This document shows, one piece after another, positions 41,723 through 50,291 of a stretch of 64,000 nt of DNA. Below the pieces are notes generated by a model. That model did no database searches, had not been told where the DNA came from, and was given only the letters and a program-made list of their open reading frames with translations. Source of the DNA: a virus. The stretch covers positions 150,199-214,198 of the IMG/VR virus record IMGVR_UViG_3300048924_000100, one strand, 5' to 3'. A program made the position numbers and the translations under genes. Within the stretch, counting starts at the first letter, position 1, and each line of letters begins with the position of its first letter.

Positions 41723-44617
41723 ATGATTATTTTGGGTGGGGAACCGCCATTCATCGAAAACCCGGCACCTCGGTTTGGTGAGGTGATCAAGAAGTTCAAC
41801 AAACTCACCTACGCCATTCAGCTGGCCACGGAAGAATTCAACCGCAACAACGCAGAAAAGCTGGAAACCATCGGCGAGAACGTAGACATCTTCGTTGACA
41901 CGGTGGCTGCTCCAATTGATGTGCACTTGGACTCTCGGGGTGCTCAACACGGTGAAACCCGCGCGTCGATTGGCCTGAGCAAGAAGGATAACTTCCGGAC
42001 GGCTACCAAGGCTGAACAGATTGCATTGGCACCGGTACAGGCCTTTGTAACGCCTGAGGGCGCCAAGGCTTCCCTGGTGGCTAACAACGCGTCGTTTGTG
42101 TTGGCTGACTACCAGTTGAACGACTTGTACCAGTTTGCGTCGTTCTTCTATCCAGACCAGTACCCTATTCCTACGCCTACTCGGGTAGAGCCAGTGCGCT
42201 ACTTTGGCGCCAGCAAGAAAACGGGTCTGTTGCTGAATGCTGACCGCCTGATCTTCTCGCCTTACTCCGATACTGCTCAGTACCTGAACCAGTCAATCTT
42301 TACCAGTATGCCGCTGGGGGGCTCCAAAGGTGCTAAGCTGGGAGAAACTGTTGGGTTAAGCTCTAACTTCCTGACTGCTTCCTGGAACACGGTAGGTTGT
42401 GACGCAGCTGACGGATCTACCGCCTTCTTTAAACCGTTGGCGGACAAGCAGATCTATCAGTACAAGAACAACCTCGCCATGCCCGGCAGTAACAAGAACT
42501 ACCTGTTGTACAGCTTGACGGGTAGCGCTACTTACAAAGGGTTGGCGGTTAGTGTGGCTCCGTCTGGTCCTGGTGGTAATACGGTACTGGCGTTGTACCA
42601 CAAGTTCTTCTACACGGCTAACCCTGGTACTGATCCAACTTTGGTTGAGCTGGTGTCGGGTTCTTACTCGGCATTGTTCAATCGGATGGACACAGCGACC
42701 TACTCTGGTCCAGCTAACGGCAGTCAAGCCATTCCTTTGGCTAACTACGTTAACTTGCCAGCGGGGGCAACTGTCGAAATCTCCGGTGGTAGCCACGGTA
42801 TTGTTACCACGTTAATGTGGAACGTGGTTAACGCGGAAATGTACCTCCATGTGGCAGTTCCTGTAACGGCTCGTTTGGGTGGGGTTTCTCGACCTCTGGT
42901 CTTCAGCTTCATGATGTCGATCATTCCTGGGTCGTTGTTGGCAGGTGGTGGTGCGTCGTTCACCATGCTCGGTACTCGTACCCCAGATACCTTGGGCCCG
43001 GATTTGTTGCCGGTTGGCACGGCTAACTACTTCCAGGACGGTAACCAGTTTGACCTGCTGAACCTCGTGCAGTACCCAGGGGCCATGTTGACATCGGGTG
43101 AGTTGGTTAAAGCTTGTTCTACCAAGAACGGCATGCGGGTTAAACGCTTCGCTACAGCCTATAAAGGCCTCAAGGACTTCCTGCTGGCTAAACGCCCTAC
43201 GGTTGACCCTAAGCTGGCTGTGTCCGAGGTGTACGCGCCTAGTCGTCATGCCTGCTTCGGGTTGTTGCCTGAACGCATCCTGCCTTATACCAACGGTGGT
43301 GGGCAATCCTCCTTCCTGGTGTACGGGGCTAACTCCAAAACGGGTCGCTTCGGTTGGCAGGAGTTTGGTTGGACATCCGACAGTATCGTCAGTACGCAGA
43401 GTGGCGATGGAACCTTCGGGATCCGCTTGCCTGATTCGATTGACGACAACGAAAACATGGCAGACATGCCGGCCAGTATGTCGGTCTATGTGAACCAGGT
43501 AGGTGTTGGGGCAGCTCCTTCGGCGTTGGTGTTCAATGAGAACAACCACTTCGTCGGGAAGAGTACGTTCCAGTTCACTAACCACACGTTGACAGTTGGT
43601 CCTTCTGTTGCACTGGCGGTTGGCAGTGTCATGGCGATCAAGGCTGCCAGTGGTAGCGTGATGGCTCGTGCAGCAGCAGCTAACCCTGCTCAGCTGGCGT
43701 CGTATCGAGTGCCACAGATCCAGGTATTCGGTTTGACCAACGGGCGTGCTGTGTTGGTGATCAGTGACGGTCTCTGCTATGCAGAAGCGGCTGTGGTAGG
43801 GTTGGTGGTAAACGGCTCTACAGCTACTCTGGACTTCACCCTGACCAACGGCTTGAAGTTGAAGCCAGTGACTGCAGGTGGGCAGCCGGCAATGACGGGT
43901 AACCGTACGTCTGCGTCGGGTGATGATGTCTGGTTGACCTACTCGGACCTGTTGGCGGTATACGTTGCACAGGACACGTTCCAGGTCGTAGTGACTCGGG
44001 CCTTCGGCAATGTGTACGGTGATCTCAGCTTCACGATCAATGGCTTCGCTACGGCAACACCTTCGTTTGTGAACGGTACGGTCAACAAGGCTCGGTTGTA
44101 CCAACGGAATGATGCCTTCGATACTGTCGAGGAACTCTATCCACCGCTGCTCTTGGCGGGTAAGGGTGTGTACCAGCATGTGCCCGCTAACACTCGTTTC
44201 ACTACACTGATGAATGAGGTTGGTGGTGGTGCTGCGAAGATCGATCCTTTCAATGTCAACGAAGCTGGATGGGTGAGACTGCCTGCTGGTTCTCGTGTGG
44301 TGTTGAACGGCCGTACCACGATCCTGGATCGCGACTATGCAGTTAAGGTGGGAACCTCCGGTACCTACTACTGCTACCTGCAACGTCTGGGTACCACGCT
44401 GATTGCGGTAGCTTCCCCTGTACCACGTCAACCCGTTAACAACGAGGTGTTGTTCGGTATCGCAACCAACGGTGTCCTGGTGTTGCAAAAGAACTACATC
44501 GTGATGGACAGTAAATCCATTAGCCCAACACGACATGGTTCTGCGGTTCCTTACTTCGCTGATAATGGCGGACAAGGCGTCAACCAGTTCTTCACAGCTC
44601 GAGATGTAAAGGCGTAA
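41723..44617 (+). CDS. Tail fibre-like protein C (964 aa)
   Basis: GGAGAG lies before the ATG at 41723. The APFF/PPHxH module of A and B is missing. The following segment is present: HLDSRGAQHGETRASIGLSK then NFRTATKAEQ and TPEG (about 70-115). The body is a Gly/Val/Ser/Asn-rich beta structure. The C-terminus (GWVRLPAGSRVVLNGRTTI... FGIATNGVLVLQKNYIV) is a degenerate form of the C-terminal block of A and B. It is therefore a more distant member of the same fibre family, ending the rightward tail operon at a strong terminator. Confidence 0.65.
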   Translation: MIILGGEPPFIENPAPRFGEVIKKFNKLTYAIQLATEEFNRNNAEKLETIGENVDIFVDTVAAPIDVHLDSRGAQHGETRASIGLSKKDNFRTATKAEQIALAPVQAFVTPEGAKASLVANNASFVLADYQLNDLYQFASFFYPDQYPIPTPTRVEPVRYFGASKKTGLLLNADRLIFSPYSDTAQYLNQSIFTSMPLGGSKGAKLGETVGLSSNFLTASWNTVGCDAADGSTAFFKPLADKQIYQYKNNLAMPGSNKNYLLYSLTGSATYKGLAVSVAPSGPGGNTVLALYHKFFYTANPGTDPTLVELVSGSYSALFNRMDTATYSGPANGSQAIPLANYVNLPAGATVEISGGSHGIVTTLMWNVVNAEMYLHVAVPVTARLGGVSRPLVFSFMMSIIPGSLLAGGGASFTMLGTRTPDTLGPDLLPVGTANYFQDGNQFDLLNLVQYPGAMLTSGELVKACSTKNGMRVKRFATAYKGLKDFLLAKRPTVDPKLAVSEVYAPSRHACFGLLPERILPYTNGGGQSSFLVYGANSKTGRFGWQEFGWTSDSIVSTQSGDGTFGIRLPDSIDDNENMADMPASMSVYVNQVGVGAAPSALVFNENNHFVGKSTFQFTNHTLTVGPSVALAVGSVMAIKAASGSVMARAAAANPAQLASYRVPQIQVFGLTNGRAVLVISDGLCYAEAAVVGLVVNGSTATLDFTLTNGLKLKPVTAGGQPAMTGNRTSASGDDVWLTYSDLLAVYVAQDTFQVVVTRAFGNVYGDLSFTINGFATATPSFVNGTVNKARLYQRNDAFDTVEELYPPLLLAGKGVYQHVPANTRFTTLMNEVGGGAAKIDPFNVNEAGWVRLPAGSRVVLNGRTTILDRDYAVKVGTSGTYYCYLQRLGTTLIAVASPVPRQPVNNEVLFGIATNGVLVLQKNYIVMDSKSISPTRHGSAVPYFADNGGQGVNQFFTARDVKA

Positions 44618-44626
44618 AAATAACCC

Positions 44627-44663
44627 CTAACCCCACTAGCCCTACAAAGGCTAGTGGGGTTAG
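44627..44663. terminator. Bidirectional terminator after the fibre cluster
   Basis: 15-bp perfect stem (44627-44641 with 44649-44663), loop CTACAAA, between convergent fibre C and spike genes. Confidence 0.82.
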
Positions 44664-44671
44664 TAAGGTTG

Positions 44672-45670
44672 TTAAGCAGGAATAGGTGGGGTTGTAATAC
44701 CCTCGCCATTCTGAACACCGGCGTGTTCATGGAGGTTAAGACTAACGGTTGCGGTTTGTACGTCAGTGAGGCCTCTAACAACACCAGTGCTGGTTGAGTT
44801 ACCAGTACGGTTGGTGTCACCCGTTTGTTCGTAATCACCTTCCTGGGTGAAGTTACCGGTTTGAGTGTAGTCACCGATTTGCGCTACGTCACCCGTGTGC
44901 TCCCACCTGCCTTTCCACTGAGTCAATTCCACATCAGCCTGGATCAGCTTAGCCTGCAGCTTCAGCGTCTCAGTCTTGATGTTGATGTTCTTCTCAATGA
45001 AGAGGTTCAGCGTGTCAGGCATCACTACCGTCATGGACTTCTTGTCCACTTTAAAGACAGCACCATCCGCGTTGGTGTAGGTGAACGAGTGATTCAACTC
45101 ATCCCAGACGATGAAGCCGTTCTCACTACCACCGAGATGCAACACCCCATCCATCGCATTGATCTGGATGTCAAACGCTACCTTCTCCCCGTTAGCCTGC
45201 GACGTCCGTAACGCCATCAAGCCTTCGTGAGTGGATACTTTCATTTGATAGGTGTTGTTAATGTCACCCGGGGTGTTCTCGCTGACCTCTGGAGAAGCAC
45301 TCCAATTGTAGAACACCGTTTCCAGACGCATGGTGTCAACGTTAACACCGTCTAGGGTCCAGTACAGCTTGTTCTGCCCGGGTACCTGGTATATAGCAAC
45401 CTTGGAACCTTCCCGTACGTCAGGCGAGCTGGTACGGTTGCCATCAGTCATGTTCTTCCAGACGGCAGGCAGTACGTTACTGTGCAGCAGGTTACTCTTT
45501 ACCTCTTCCCCCTGGGCGTTCAGACTGGTGCGTTCGACCTGTTTAGGGTTCGCACTAATACGACCATCGGCGTTGGGAAACATGCTAGGAATGTAAACAA
45601 AGATCTGATCAGTATTGGTATCTTTGGTGGCCGCCACCACACCGATACCAATGCAGTGCATTATGTTCAT
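44672..45670 (-). CDS. Baseplate central spike protein, gpV/Gp45-like (332 aa)
   Basis: AGGAC lies before the ATG. The N-terminal ~110 residues look like an OB-fold hub domain. A beta region follows (about 140-250). From 257 to 297 there are short repeats around T-G-D/N and Q-x-G-D-Y (GDYTQTGNFTQEGDYEQTGD), typical of a triple-stranded beta-helix needle. The protein ends in LHEHAGVQNGEG...TPPIPA, the HxH-containing tip signature of phage baseplate spike proteins that bind a metal ion. The trimer would sit at the tail tip and pierce the outer membrane. It is the only leftward gene of its unit. Confidence 0.75.
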   Translation of the reverse strand: MNIMHCIGIGVVAATKDTNTDQIFVYIPSMFPNADGRISANPKQVERTSLNAQGEEVKSNLLHSNVLPAVWKNMTDGNRTSSPDVREGSKVAIYQVPGQNKLYWTLDGVNVDTMRLETVFYNWSASPEVSENTPGDINNTYQMKVSTHEGLMALRTSQANGEKVAFDIQINAMDGVLHLGGSENGFIVWDELNHSFTYTNADGAVFKVDKKSMTVVMPDTLNLFIEKNINIKTETLKLQAKLIQADVELTQWKGRWEHTGDVAQIGDYTQTGNFTQEGDYEQTGDTNRTGNSTSTGVVRGLTDVQTATVSLNLHEHAGVQNGEGITTPPIPA

Positions 45671-45722
45671 ACTTGACGTCCTATTCTGTAGACCCTTTAA
45701 TTTTCTTAAATAAGAATTCTTT

Positions 45723-48188
45723 ATGCTACTTAAACTAATTCTAGAGAACTATGTTCCACTCTTGAGTAGCAATATTCATAAAGTGGAACTCGATACCGAA
45801 CATATGATCAACCTCTTCATCTCGCTTAACGGCGTAGGCAAGAGCTCGATCCTCAAGGAGATGAACCCCCTACCGCCTGAGAATGGCAACTACGAGAATG
45901 GACGTAAGTTCGTTCAGTGGAAGGTTGGGAGTAAAGTCTACACCATGGACTCCTACACCGGCATTGGTAACGGTCACAGCTTCAAGATCGACGACGGTGA
46001 GGAACTCAACAAGAACGGTACCTTCAGCGTACAGAAAGAGTTGTGCGAAACACACTTTAAACTGGACAGCGGTATGGTTAAGGTGATCAGCGGTATTCGT
46101 ATTGCGGATCGCTTGTCGGCTATGTCTCCAGCCAGACGTAAAGACGTCCTCATGCAGATCTATCCGAATGACACCGACTATGCACTGGGTGTTTACAACC
46201 GCTTGAAGTCTGCTCGTAATGAATTGAAAGCAGCGATCAAGAACCAGGTGGCTCGTTATACCGAAGAGAACCGCAAGCTCTCTTACATTAACGAGTGTGG
46301 GGTAGAGGAATTGGAACGTCGTGTTCGCAGTGTAGAAGAAGAGCTGAAACAATCCCTTCTACTGCGCGGTAGTCTGGAATCGGTTAGACTGGATCCGGCT
46401 ACTCATGCCAAGAAGGTCGAACTCGATCTGTTGACAGACCAGTTACTCACCAACAAGCTCAGCCTGGTGTGGTTCAGCAAGCGTGAATACATCGACGCTA
46501 TCGAACAAGCCCGCCGTATGCTGGATGGTTACAGAGACCAGGCCAACGTGCTGCACGGTGTGATCAGTGAACACGCTGGCATGCTGGACGGCTTGGAAGA
46601 GTTCCTGAAGGATCCCGATACCTTTAAGGCTCAGACCAAACACGTTAAGAGCGACATTGCCGAGACTTTAATCAAGTTGGAACTGATCGACACGGCCCTC
46701 AAGCAATACCCGGTCTTCTGTGACCCTGAGAGCCCCCTGGACGGTCTTCCGCAGATAGTGTCGGCATTGGTACCGTTTCTTAATCGCGTGACTCCTGCGA
46801 GCACTACGGAGCTTACAGGTAACCAGTACAAGGCTTACCAAAGTCGTCTGGAAGTGGTGGCTACCACGCTACGCGATCTGAACAGCAATCTGTCTAACTG
46901 GCAGCACAAGTACAAGCACTACGAACAAGCCGAAACCGTTTCGTGTCCTGACTGTACCCATGAGTTCAAACTCGGGATGACACCTAAACAAGTCGGCGAA
47001 TTGAAAACGACCATTGACTACTCCTTGGGTCAGATCGCTAAATTAGAAGCCGAGAAGAAGGATCTCGAAAGTAAGCTGGAAAACGATTCGGAATGGTTTG
47101 TCAGCATGAACCAGTTGTTCGGGTTTATTCGCGAGAACAGCCACGTCCGTATCCTGCCTGAACTGGTTAAACAGTTTGAGGTAGGTCGTCACGCCAGTCC
47201 CCGTCTACAGAACGCCCTGGAACTCGTTAGCCGCAAAGCTGAGCTGTTAGGCTACCGTGACACCCTGAGCGAAGAAGAAAAGCTCCTGGACGCTCGTATC
47301 GCCCTCCTAGACCGTAATAAGGTATTGGATGTGGCGATCTACGTTAGCACCACTGAAAAAGAGCTGGTAGCGGTTAACAACAAGATCCTTTTCTACAAGG
47401 CCAAGATCGACGCGCTGAGCGGTACCCTACGGGGTATTCAAACCTATGGGGAAGATTTAAAGCGACTGGAACAATTGCGGTTCGAGATTCTGCAAGGTTT
47501 GGAGTATGAGGGTAAAGTAAATTTGCGTGTTGCGGTGGATCATCGCATCAGTGAATTGACCTCAGACAAAGAACACTACATGACCTCGATCATCAAGAGT
47601 CGTTCCCTGACAGCGGTGGTGCAATCCATCTCCGCCGACATCGCTCGCTTGAAACGACGCTTAACCATCGTTGAAGTGCATATGGACGGTCTGTGCCCTA
47701 ACAAGGGTTTGATCGGTAAGTTGATGAGTGACTTCATTAGCTCCATTTGCGGCAACATGAATGCGGTGGTTAACAAAATCTGGAACACCCCACTGTTCAT
47801 CAAACCGTGCAGCAAAGAGAACGGTGATCTGACCTACAAGTTCCCTGTGGTTAAAGGTGAGAAATCCCCTACCCCTGATGTAGCAGATTGCAGTGGCGGC
47901 GAAACTGATATTTTAGATTGGGCATTTCGCTTCGTGTTATTGGGGTACCTCGGATTCCCGCTTCCTCTGATCATGGATGAGGTGGGGCCATTCCTGGATG
48001 AAATCAAACGCGGCAGGTTCTTTAACTTTGTGGAGGAATACACACAGAGTAACGACGCCCGCCAACTGTTCCTGGTGTCCCATTACTTTAATCAGCTCGG
48101 GGTCTTCAGAGATCCTAACATCATTGCCTTGCGTTACGAAGGCCTTACTCTACCGGGTGAGGTGAACCAGCACTCAATAGTAATTTAA
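45723..48188 (+). CDS. Rad50/SbcC-like ATPase, recombination nuclease subunit (821 aa)
   Basis: Walker A is NGVGKSS (36-42), the ABC signature is SGGE (724-727) and Walker B is LPLIMDE (747-753). Two long coiled coils (about 190-400 and 415-640) flank a CPDC zinc hook (408-411). This is a complete SMC/Rad50 layout, shorter than SbcC and in the size range of T4 gp46-like proteins. Such ATPases pair with an Mre11/SbcD nuclease to process DNA ends in replication and recombination; no such partner is in this window. The start has only a weak ribosome site. Confidence 0.85.
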   Translation: MLLKLILENYVPLLSSNIHKVELDTEHMINLFISLNGVGKSSILKEMNPLPPENGNYENGRKFVQWKVGSKVYTMDSYTGIGNGHSFKIDDGEELNKNGTFSVQKELCETHFKLDSGMVKVISGIRIADRLSAMSPARRKDVLMQIYPNDTDYALGVYNRLKSARNELKAAIKNQVARYTEENRKLSYINECGVEELERRVRSVEEELKQSLLLRGSLESVRLDPATHAKKVELDLLTDQLLTNKLSLVWFSKREYIDAIEQARRMLDGYRDQANVLHGVISEHAGMLDGLEEFLKDPDTFKAQTKHVKSDIAETLIKLELIDTALKQYPVFCDPESPLDGLPQIVSALVPFLNRVTPASTTELTGNQYKAYQSRLEVVATTLRDLNSNLSNWQHKYKHYEQAETVSCPDCTHEFKLGMTPKQVGELKTTIDYSLGQIAKLEAEKKDLESKLENDSEWFVSMNQLFGFIRENSHVRILPELVKQFEVGRHASPRLQNALELVSRKAELLGYRDTLSEEEKLLDARIALLDRNKVLDVAIYVSTTEKELVAVNNKILFYKAKIDALSGTLRGIQTYGEDLKRLEQLRFEILQGLEYEGKVNLRVAVDHRISELTSDKEHYMTSIIKSRSLTAVVQSISADIARLKRRLTIVEVHMDGLCPNKGLIGKLMSDFISSICGNMNAVVNKIWNTPLFIKPCSKENGDLTYKFPVVKGEKSPTPDVADCSGGETDILDWAFRFVLLGYLGFPLPLIMDEVGPFLDEIKRGRFFNFVEEYTQSNDARQLFLVSHYFNQLGVFRDPNIIALRYEGLTLPGEVNQHSIVI

Positions 48189-48191
48189 ACC

Positions 48192-48199
48192 TATATTAC
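48192..48199 (+). promoter_or_regulatory. Early promoter core TATATTAC
   Basis: Exact match to the phiKZ early promoter octamer, in the context AAACCTATATTAC shared with 58703-58715. It stands right after the Rad50-like gene and 100 bp before the gene at 48299. A GAGACA/TGTCTC hairpin followed by TTTT (48209-48234) lies in the leader. Confidence 0.7.
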
Positions 48200-48208
48200 T
48201 AGCAGGTA

Positions 48209-48234
48209 GAGACATAAGTGTCGTTGTCTCTTTT
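48209..48234 (+). promoter_or_regulatory. Leader hairpin with short U tract
   Basis: 6-bp stem (48209-48214 with 48225-48230), 10-nt loop, then TTTT. It could act as a weak terminator for the upstream gene or as an attenuator of the early transcript. Confidence 0.4.
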
Positions 48235-48298
48235 AGTTGTATTCGTACTGCAAGGTCCTGTTTATGACAGCCTACTACTTCTGGAAGAGATAACGATC

Positions 48299-48580
48299 AT
48301 GCAAACTGCACAGATCTCGATTGCGCAAAACACTGATGGCTCCTATTCCCCCCACGATCAAGGTATGGGGATGGCGTTCGTGAGCTACAACTACGACATC
48401 AGCGGCAAAACCGCTATCATCAACTTCGCCGGCATCAATCAGGCCAGCGTTACCTTCGATGAGACAGGCAGCACCGTGGTGTCTTACCACATGCTGAACC
48501 TGAACGCTACAGCGTCGGATATGACCACGGTCGAGAACATCGCCCGTTACCTCACTTCGGCGGTTGCTACCCTTCATTGA
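48299..48580 (+). CDS. Small early protein (93 aa)
   Basis: The start at 48299 is preferred because GGAAGAGA lies upstream. Small, Thr/Ser/Ala-rich, probably all-beta in the first two thirds, then a helix; no Cys and no membrane segment. It is the first gene behind the early promoter at 48192 and has strongly biased codons (AAC, GGC, ATC), which suggests high early expression. Function unknown. Confidence 0.6.
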   Translation: MQTAQISIAQNTDGSYSPHDQGMGMAFVSYNYDISGKTAIINFAGINQASVTFDETGSTVVSYHMLNLNATASDMTTVENIARYLTSAVATLH

Positions 48581-48587
48581 GTGCGTT

Positions 48588-49055
48588 ATGAATGTATTAA
48601 GGTTCTTTATCAAAGACCCGGATCGGTTTACCGAACCTTTTGAACCAGTAGTGGTGCAGTTCGCACTGGCTGGGGAAAAGGTTCTGGTAGAGGTAGGACT
48701 CGTTAAGGATAACGGAAGGTTGCATTTCTCTATCGGGAAGCGGTTAACTGGCGATGGATCGCTACTTATTCTAGACCAGAAGCCCGTGTCTTCTGTGTCG
48801 CAACTAACGTTCCAGGCACGTCCTAAACGTTGGAGTGAAAGTCCTCTGTATACCCGTGAGTTCCTCCGGCATGCTTTCGAGGATTTTGTTTTGAATTCGC
48901 CTTTCGAAGGCTTTATAAGAAAGAATGTGAATCCACTGGATATCACTCAAATGTTTGCCAAACTAAGGGACACGAGTTCCCACTTAATCAACTTTCAATT
49001 GGGTATAGGTCATGAGAAAGGACGACGTGATTGTACAGTACATGGCATTGGTTAG
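48588..49055 (+). CDS. Hypothetical protein (155 aa)
   Basis: Starts 7 bp after the previous stop; no strong ribosome site, so translation may be coupled. The N-terminal half is beta-rich (VVVQFALAGEKVLVEVGLV), the second half helical with Arg/Phe-rich segments. Its last 44 bp overlap the nucleotidyltransferase-like gene in another frame, so the extreme C-terminus is unusual. Not recognised. Confidence 0.5.
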   Translation: MNVLRFFIKDPDRFTEPFEPVVVQFALAGEKVLVEVGLVKDNGRLHFSIGKRLTGDGSLLILDQKPVSSVSQLTFQARPKRWSESPLYTREFLRHAFEDFVLNSPFEGFIRKNVNPLDITQMFAKLRDTSSHLINFQLGIGHEKGRRDCTVHGIG

Positions 49056-49449
49056 TGAGCTGGGCGAGAGCGCACACAACGTAGTACTGAGCGCTGGGTC
49101 GGCTGCTGTTATGATGGACATCCGCAATGAAACGGATGATTTGGACGTCGATGTATTGCCCGGTGTATTCAAGTGGGCAGCGAGTAGCAAGACGATCCTT
49201 AAAGAAGAAGGGGTCAACGATCGGATAAAGTATTCCGATAAGGTTGATCTGCACGTACTGGATGAAGACCGGGGAAGGGTTTGCATCGACGGCGTGTGGG
49301 TTTACAGTCCCCGTGAACTGCTTATGCAAAAACGTGCAATGCTCCGTATCCCTGGACGCGGCATGGGTAAGCTGGTGCGAGACCAGATCGAAATCACCCA
49401 GCTGGAACAAATGGGTCAATCAACTAAATTTACTGCTAAAGCTGTTTAG
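49012..49449 (+). CDS. Nucleotidyltransferase-fold protein, intact motif (145 aa)
   Basis: Minimal NTase layout: SAGSAA (27-32, the G-S motif), TDDLDVDV with acidic pair at 43-47, and a third aspartate in KVDLHVLDE (79). A helix follows with LLMQKRAML and GKLVRDQIEI, matching the K...(R/K)D..(D/E)I pattern of MNT/AbiEii-like antitoxin-toxin NTases. Such proteins transfer nucleotides to proteins or tRNA ends. It sits 9 bp before a degenerate paralogue. Substrate unknown; the fold call is from motif pattern only. Confidence 0.55.
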   Translation: MRKDDVIVQYMALVSELGESAHNVVLSAGSAAVMMDIRNETDDLDVDVLPGVFKWAASSKTILKEEGVNDRIKYSDKVDLHVLDEDRGRVCIDGVWVYSPRELLMQKRAMLRIPGRGMGKLVRDQIEITQLEQMGQSTKFTAKAV

Positions 49450-49458
49450 GGAAGTACC

Positions 49459-49926
49459 ATGTTTAAACTTGAAGTTGATGTGTGGCTGGCCGCTAAAGAA
49501 CGTATCCTTAAGCAGCTCGCTGTCCTGACCGACCAAGAACGTATCCCGGTCGAGAGTATCTGTTTGGGCGGCAGTGCGGCAATGGTGCTGATGAGCATCC
49601 GTAACGAAGCACGCGATGTCAACGTGTGGGTGGATTCGCCTTACTTCGAACGTCTGGCTGAAGACCACAAAGTCCTGGTACACCCGCTGCGTGATTCGGT
49701 TGTGCACATTCCGGACACCGAGGTTTATGTCCGCCGTCGTAACCGTTACTTCCAAAGCCACACCCTGGATAACGGCATTGATGTATTCGACGAGCTGACC
49801 CTGCTGATACTCAAGCGCACCAGCTACATCGATCCACACCGGTCTCTGGAACAACGGGAGAAAGACTTCCGGGATATCCAGATTCTGAACGACCTTCTGG
49901 CTGTCCGTAATAAAGTTGCTCCTTGA
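49459..49926 (+). CDS. Degenerate nucleotidyltransferase-fold paralogue (155 aa)
   Basis: Matches the preceding protein: CLGGSAAMVLMSIRNEARDV (35-54) corresponds to LSAGSAAVMMDIRNETDD, and the C-terminal LLILK...REKDFRDIQIL matches its K/RD helix. The acidic motif is changed: DVN (53-55) replaces DLD, and TEVYV replaces the third-Asp strand (VDLHV). It is therefore probably catalytically weak or inactive and may regulate or complex with its partner. Biased codons suggest good expression. A terminator follows. Confidence 0.55.
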   Translation: MFKLEVDVWLAAKERILKQLAVLTDQERIPVESICLGGSAAMVLMSIRNEARDVNVWVDSPYFERLAEDHKVLVHPLRDSVVHIPDTEVYVRRRNRYFQSHTLDNGIDVFDELTLLILKRTSYIDPHRSLEQREKDFRDIQILNDLLAVRNKVAP

Positions 49927-49927
49927 C

Positions 49928-49965
49928 GATTAGGCATTGGCGGGTAACTCCCCCAGTGCCTAATC
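49928..49965 (+). terminator. Rho-independent terminator
   Basis: 13-bp stem with one G-T pair (49928-49940 with 49953-49965) followed by TTTTT. It closes the early unit 48299-49926. Confidence 0.82.
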
Positions 49966-50000
49966 TTTTTATAGCGCATTTTGGTTTTTAGGTAACAGTG

Positions 50001-50291
50001 ATGACTGCCATTATTGCATCGCTAATAAGCGTTGGTTGTCTTTTCTTTTTCCTCGAAATGACCACTGGGCCATGGAAGTGGCTAGACCGTCTTACGGGTT
50101 GGGATGATCATCCTTCGCCTAAAGAGATCAACCAGATCCAACTGGACATATTGCTGAACCAGGAAGACCTCAGCGTTAGAGGCAACCGGGTAATCTGCAA
50201 CGAATGTTTACGAGAGAGCTGCGGCTTCTGTTTAAACGGCCCTGTGATACGTCAGGCACAAGAATTGTTAGATACGCGGGGTGAGCTATGA
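50001..50291 (+). CDS. Small membrane protein with two CxxC pairs (96 aa)
   Basis: The ATG at 50001 follows AGGTAA; a GTG one codon earlier is possible. Residues 2-22 form one membrane helix (IIASLISVGCLFFFLEM) followed by a Trp-rich segment. The C-terminal part holds CNEC and CGFC (about 68-78), a likely zinc or redox centre on the cytoplasmic side. The stop overlaps the ligase start by 4 bp, so the proteins are made together. Function unknown. Confidence 0.6.
   Translation: MTAIIASLISVGCLFFFLEMTTGPWKWLDRLTGWDDHPSPKEINQIQLDILLNQEDLSVRGNRVICNECLRESCGFCLNGPVIRQAQELLDTRGEL

Noticed and set aside
42812-44575. A 587-codon minus-strand frame inside fibre C
   Set aside because: Antisense shadow; the plus-strand protein has clear family features.
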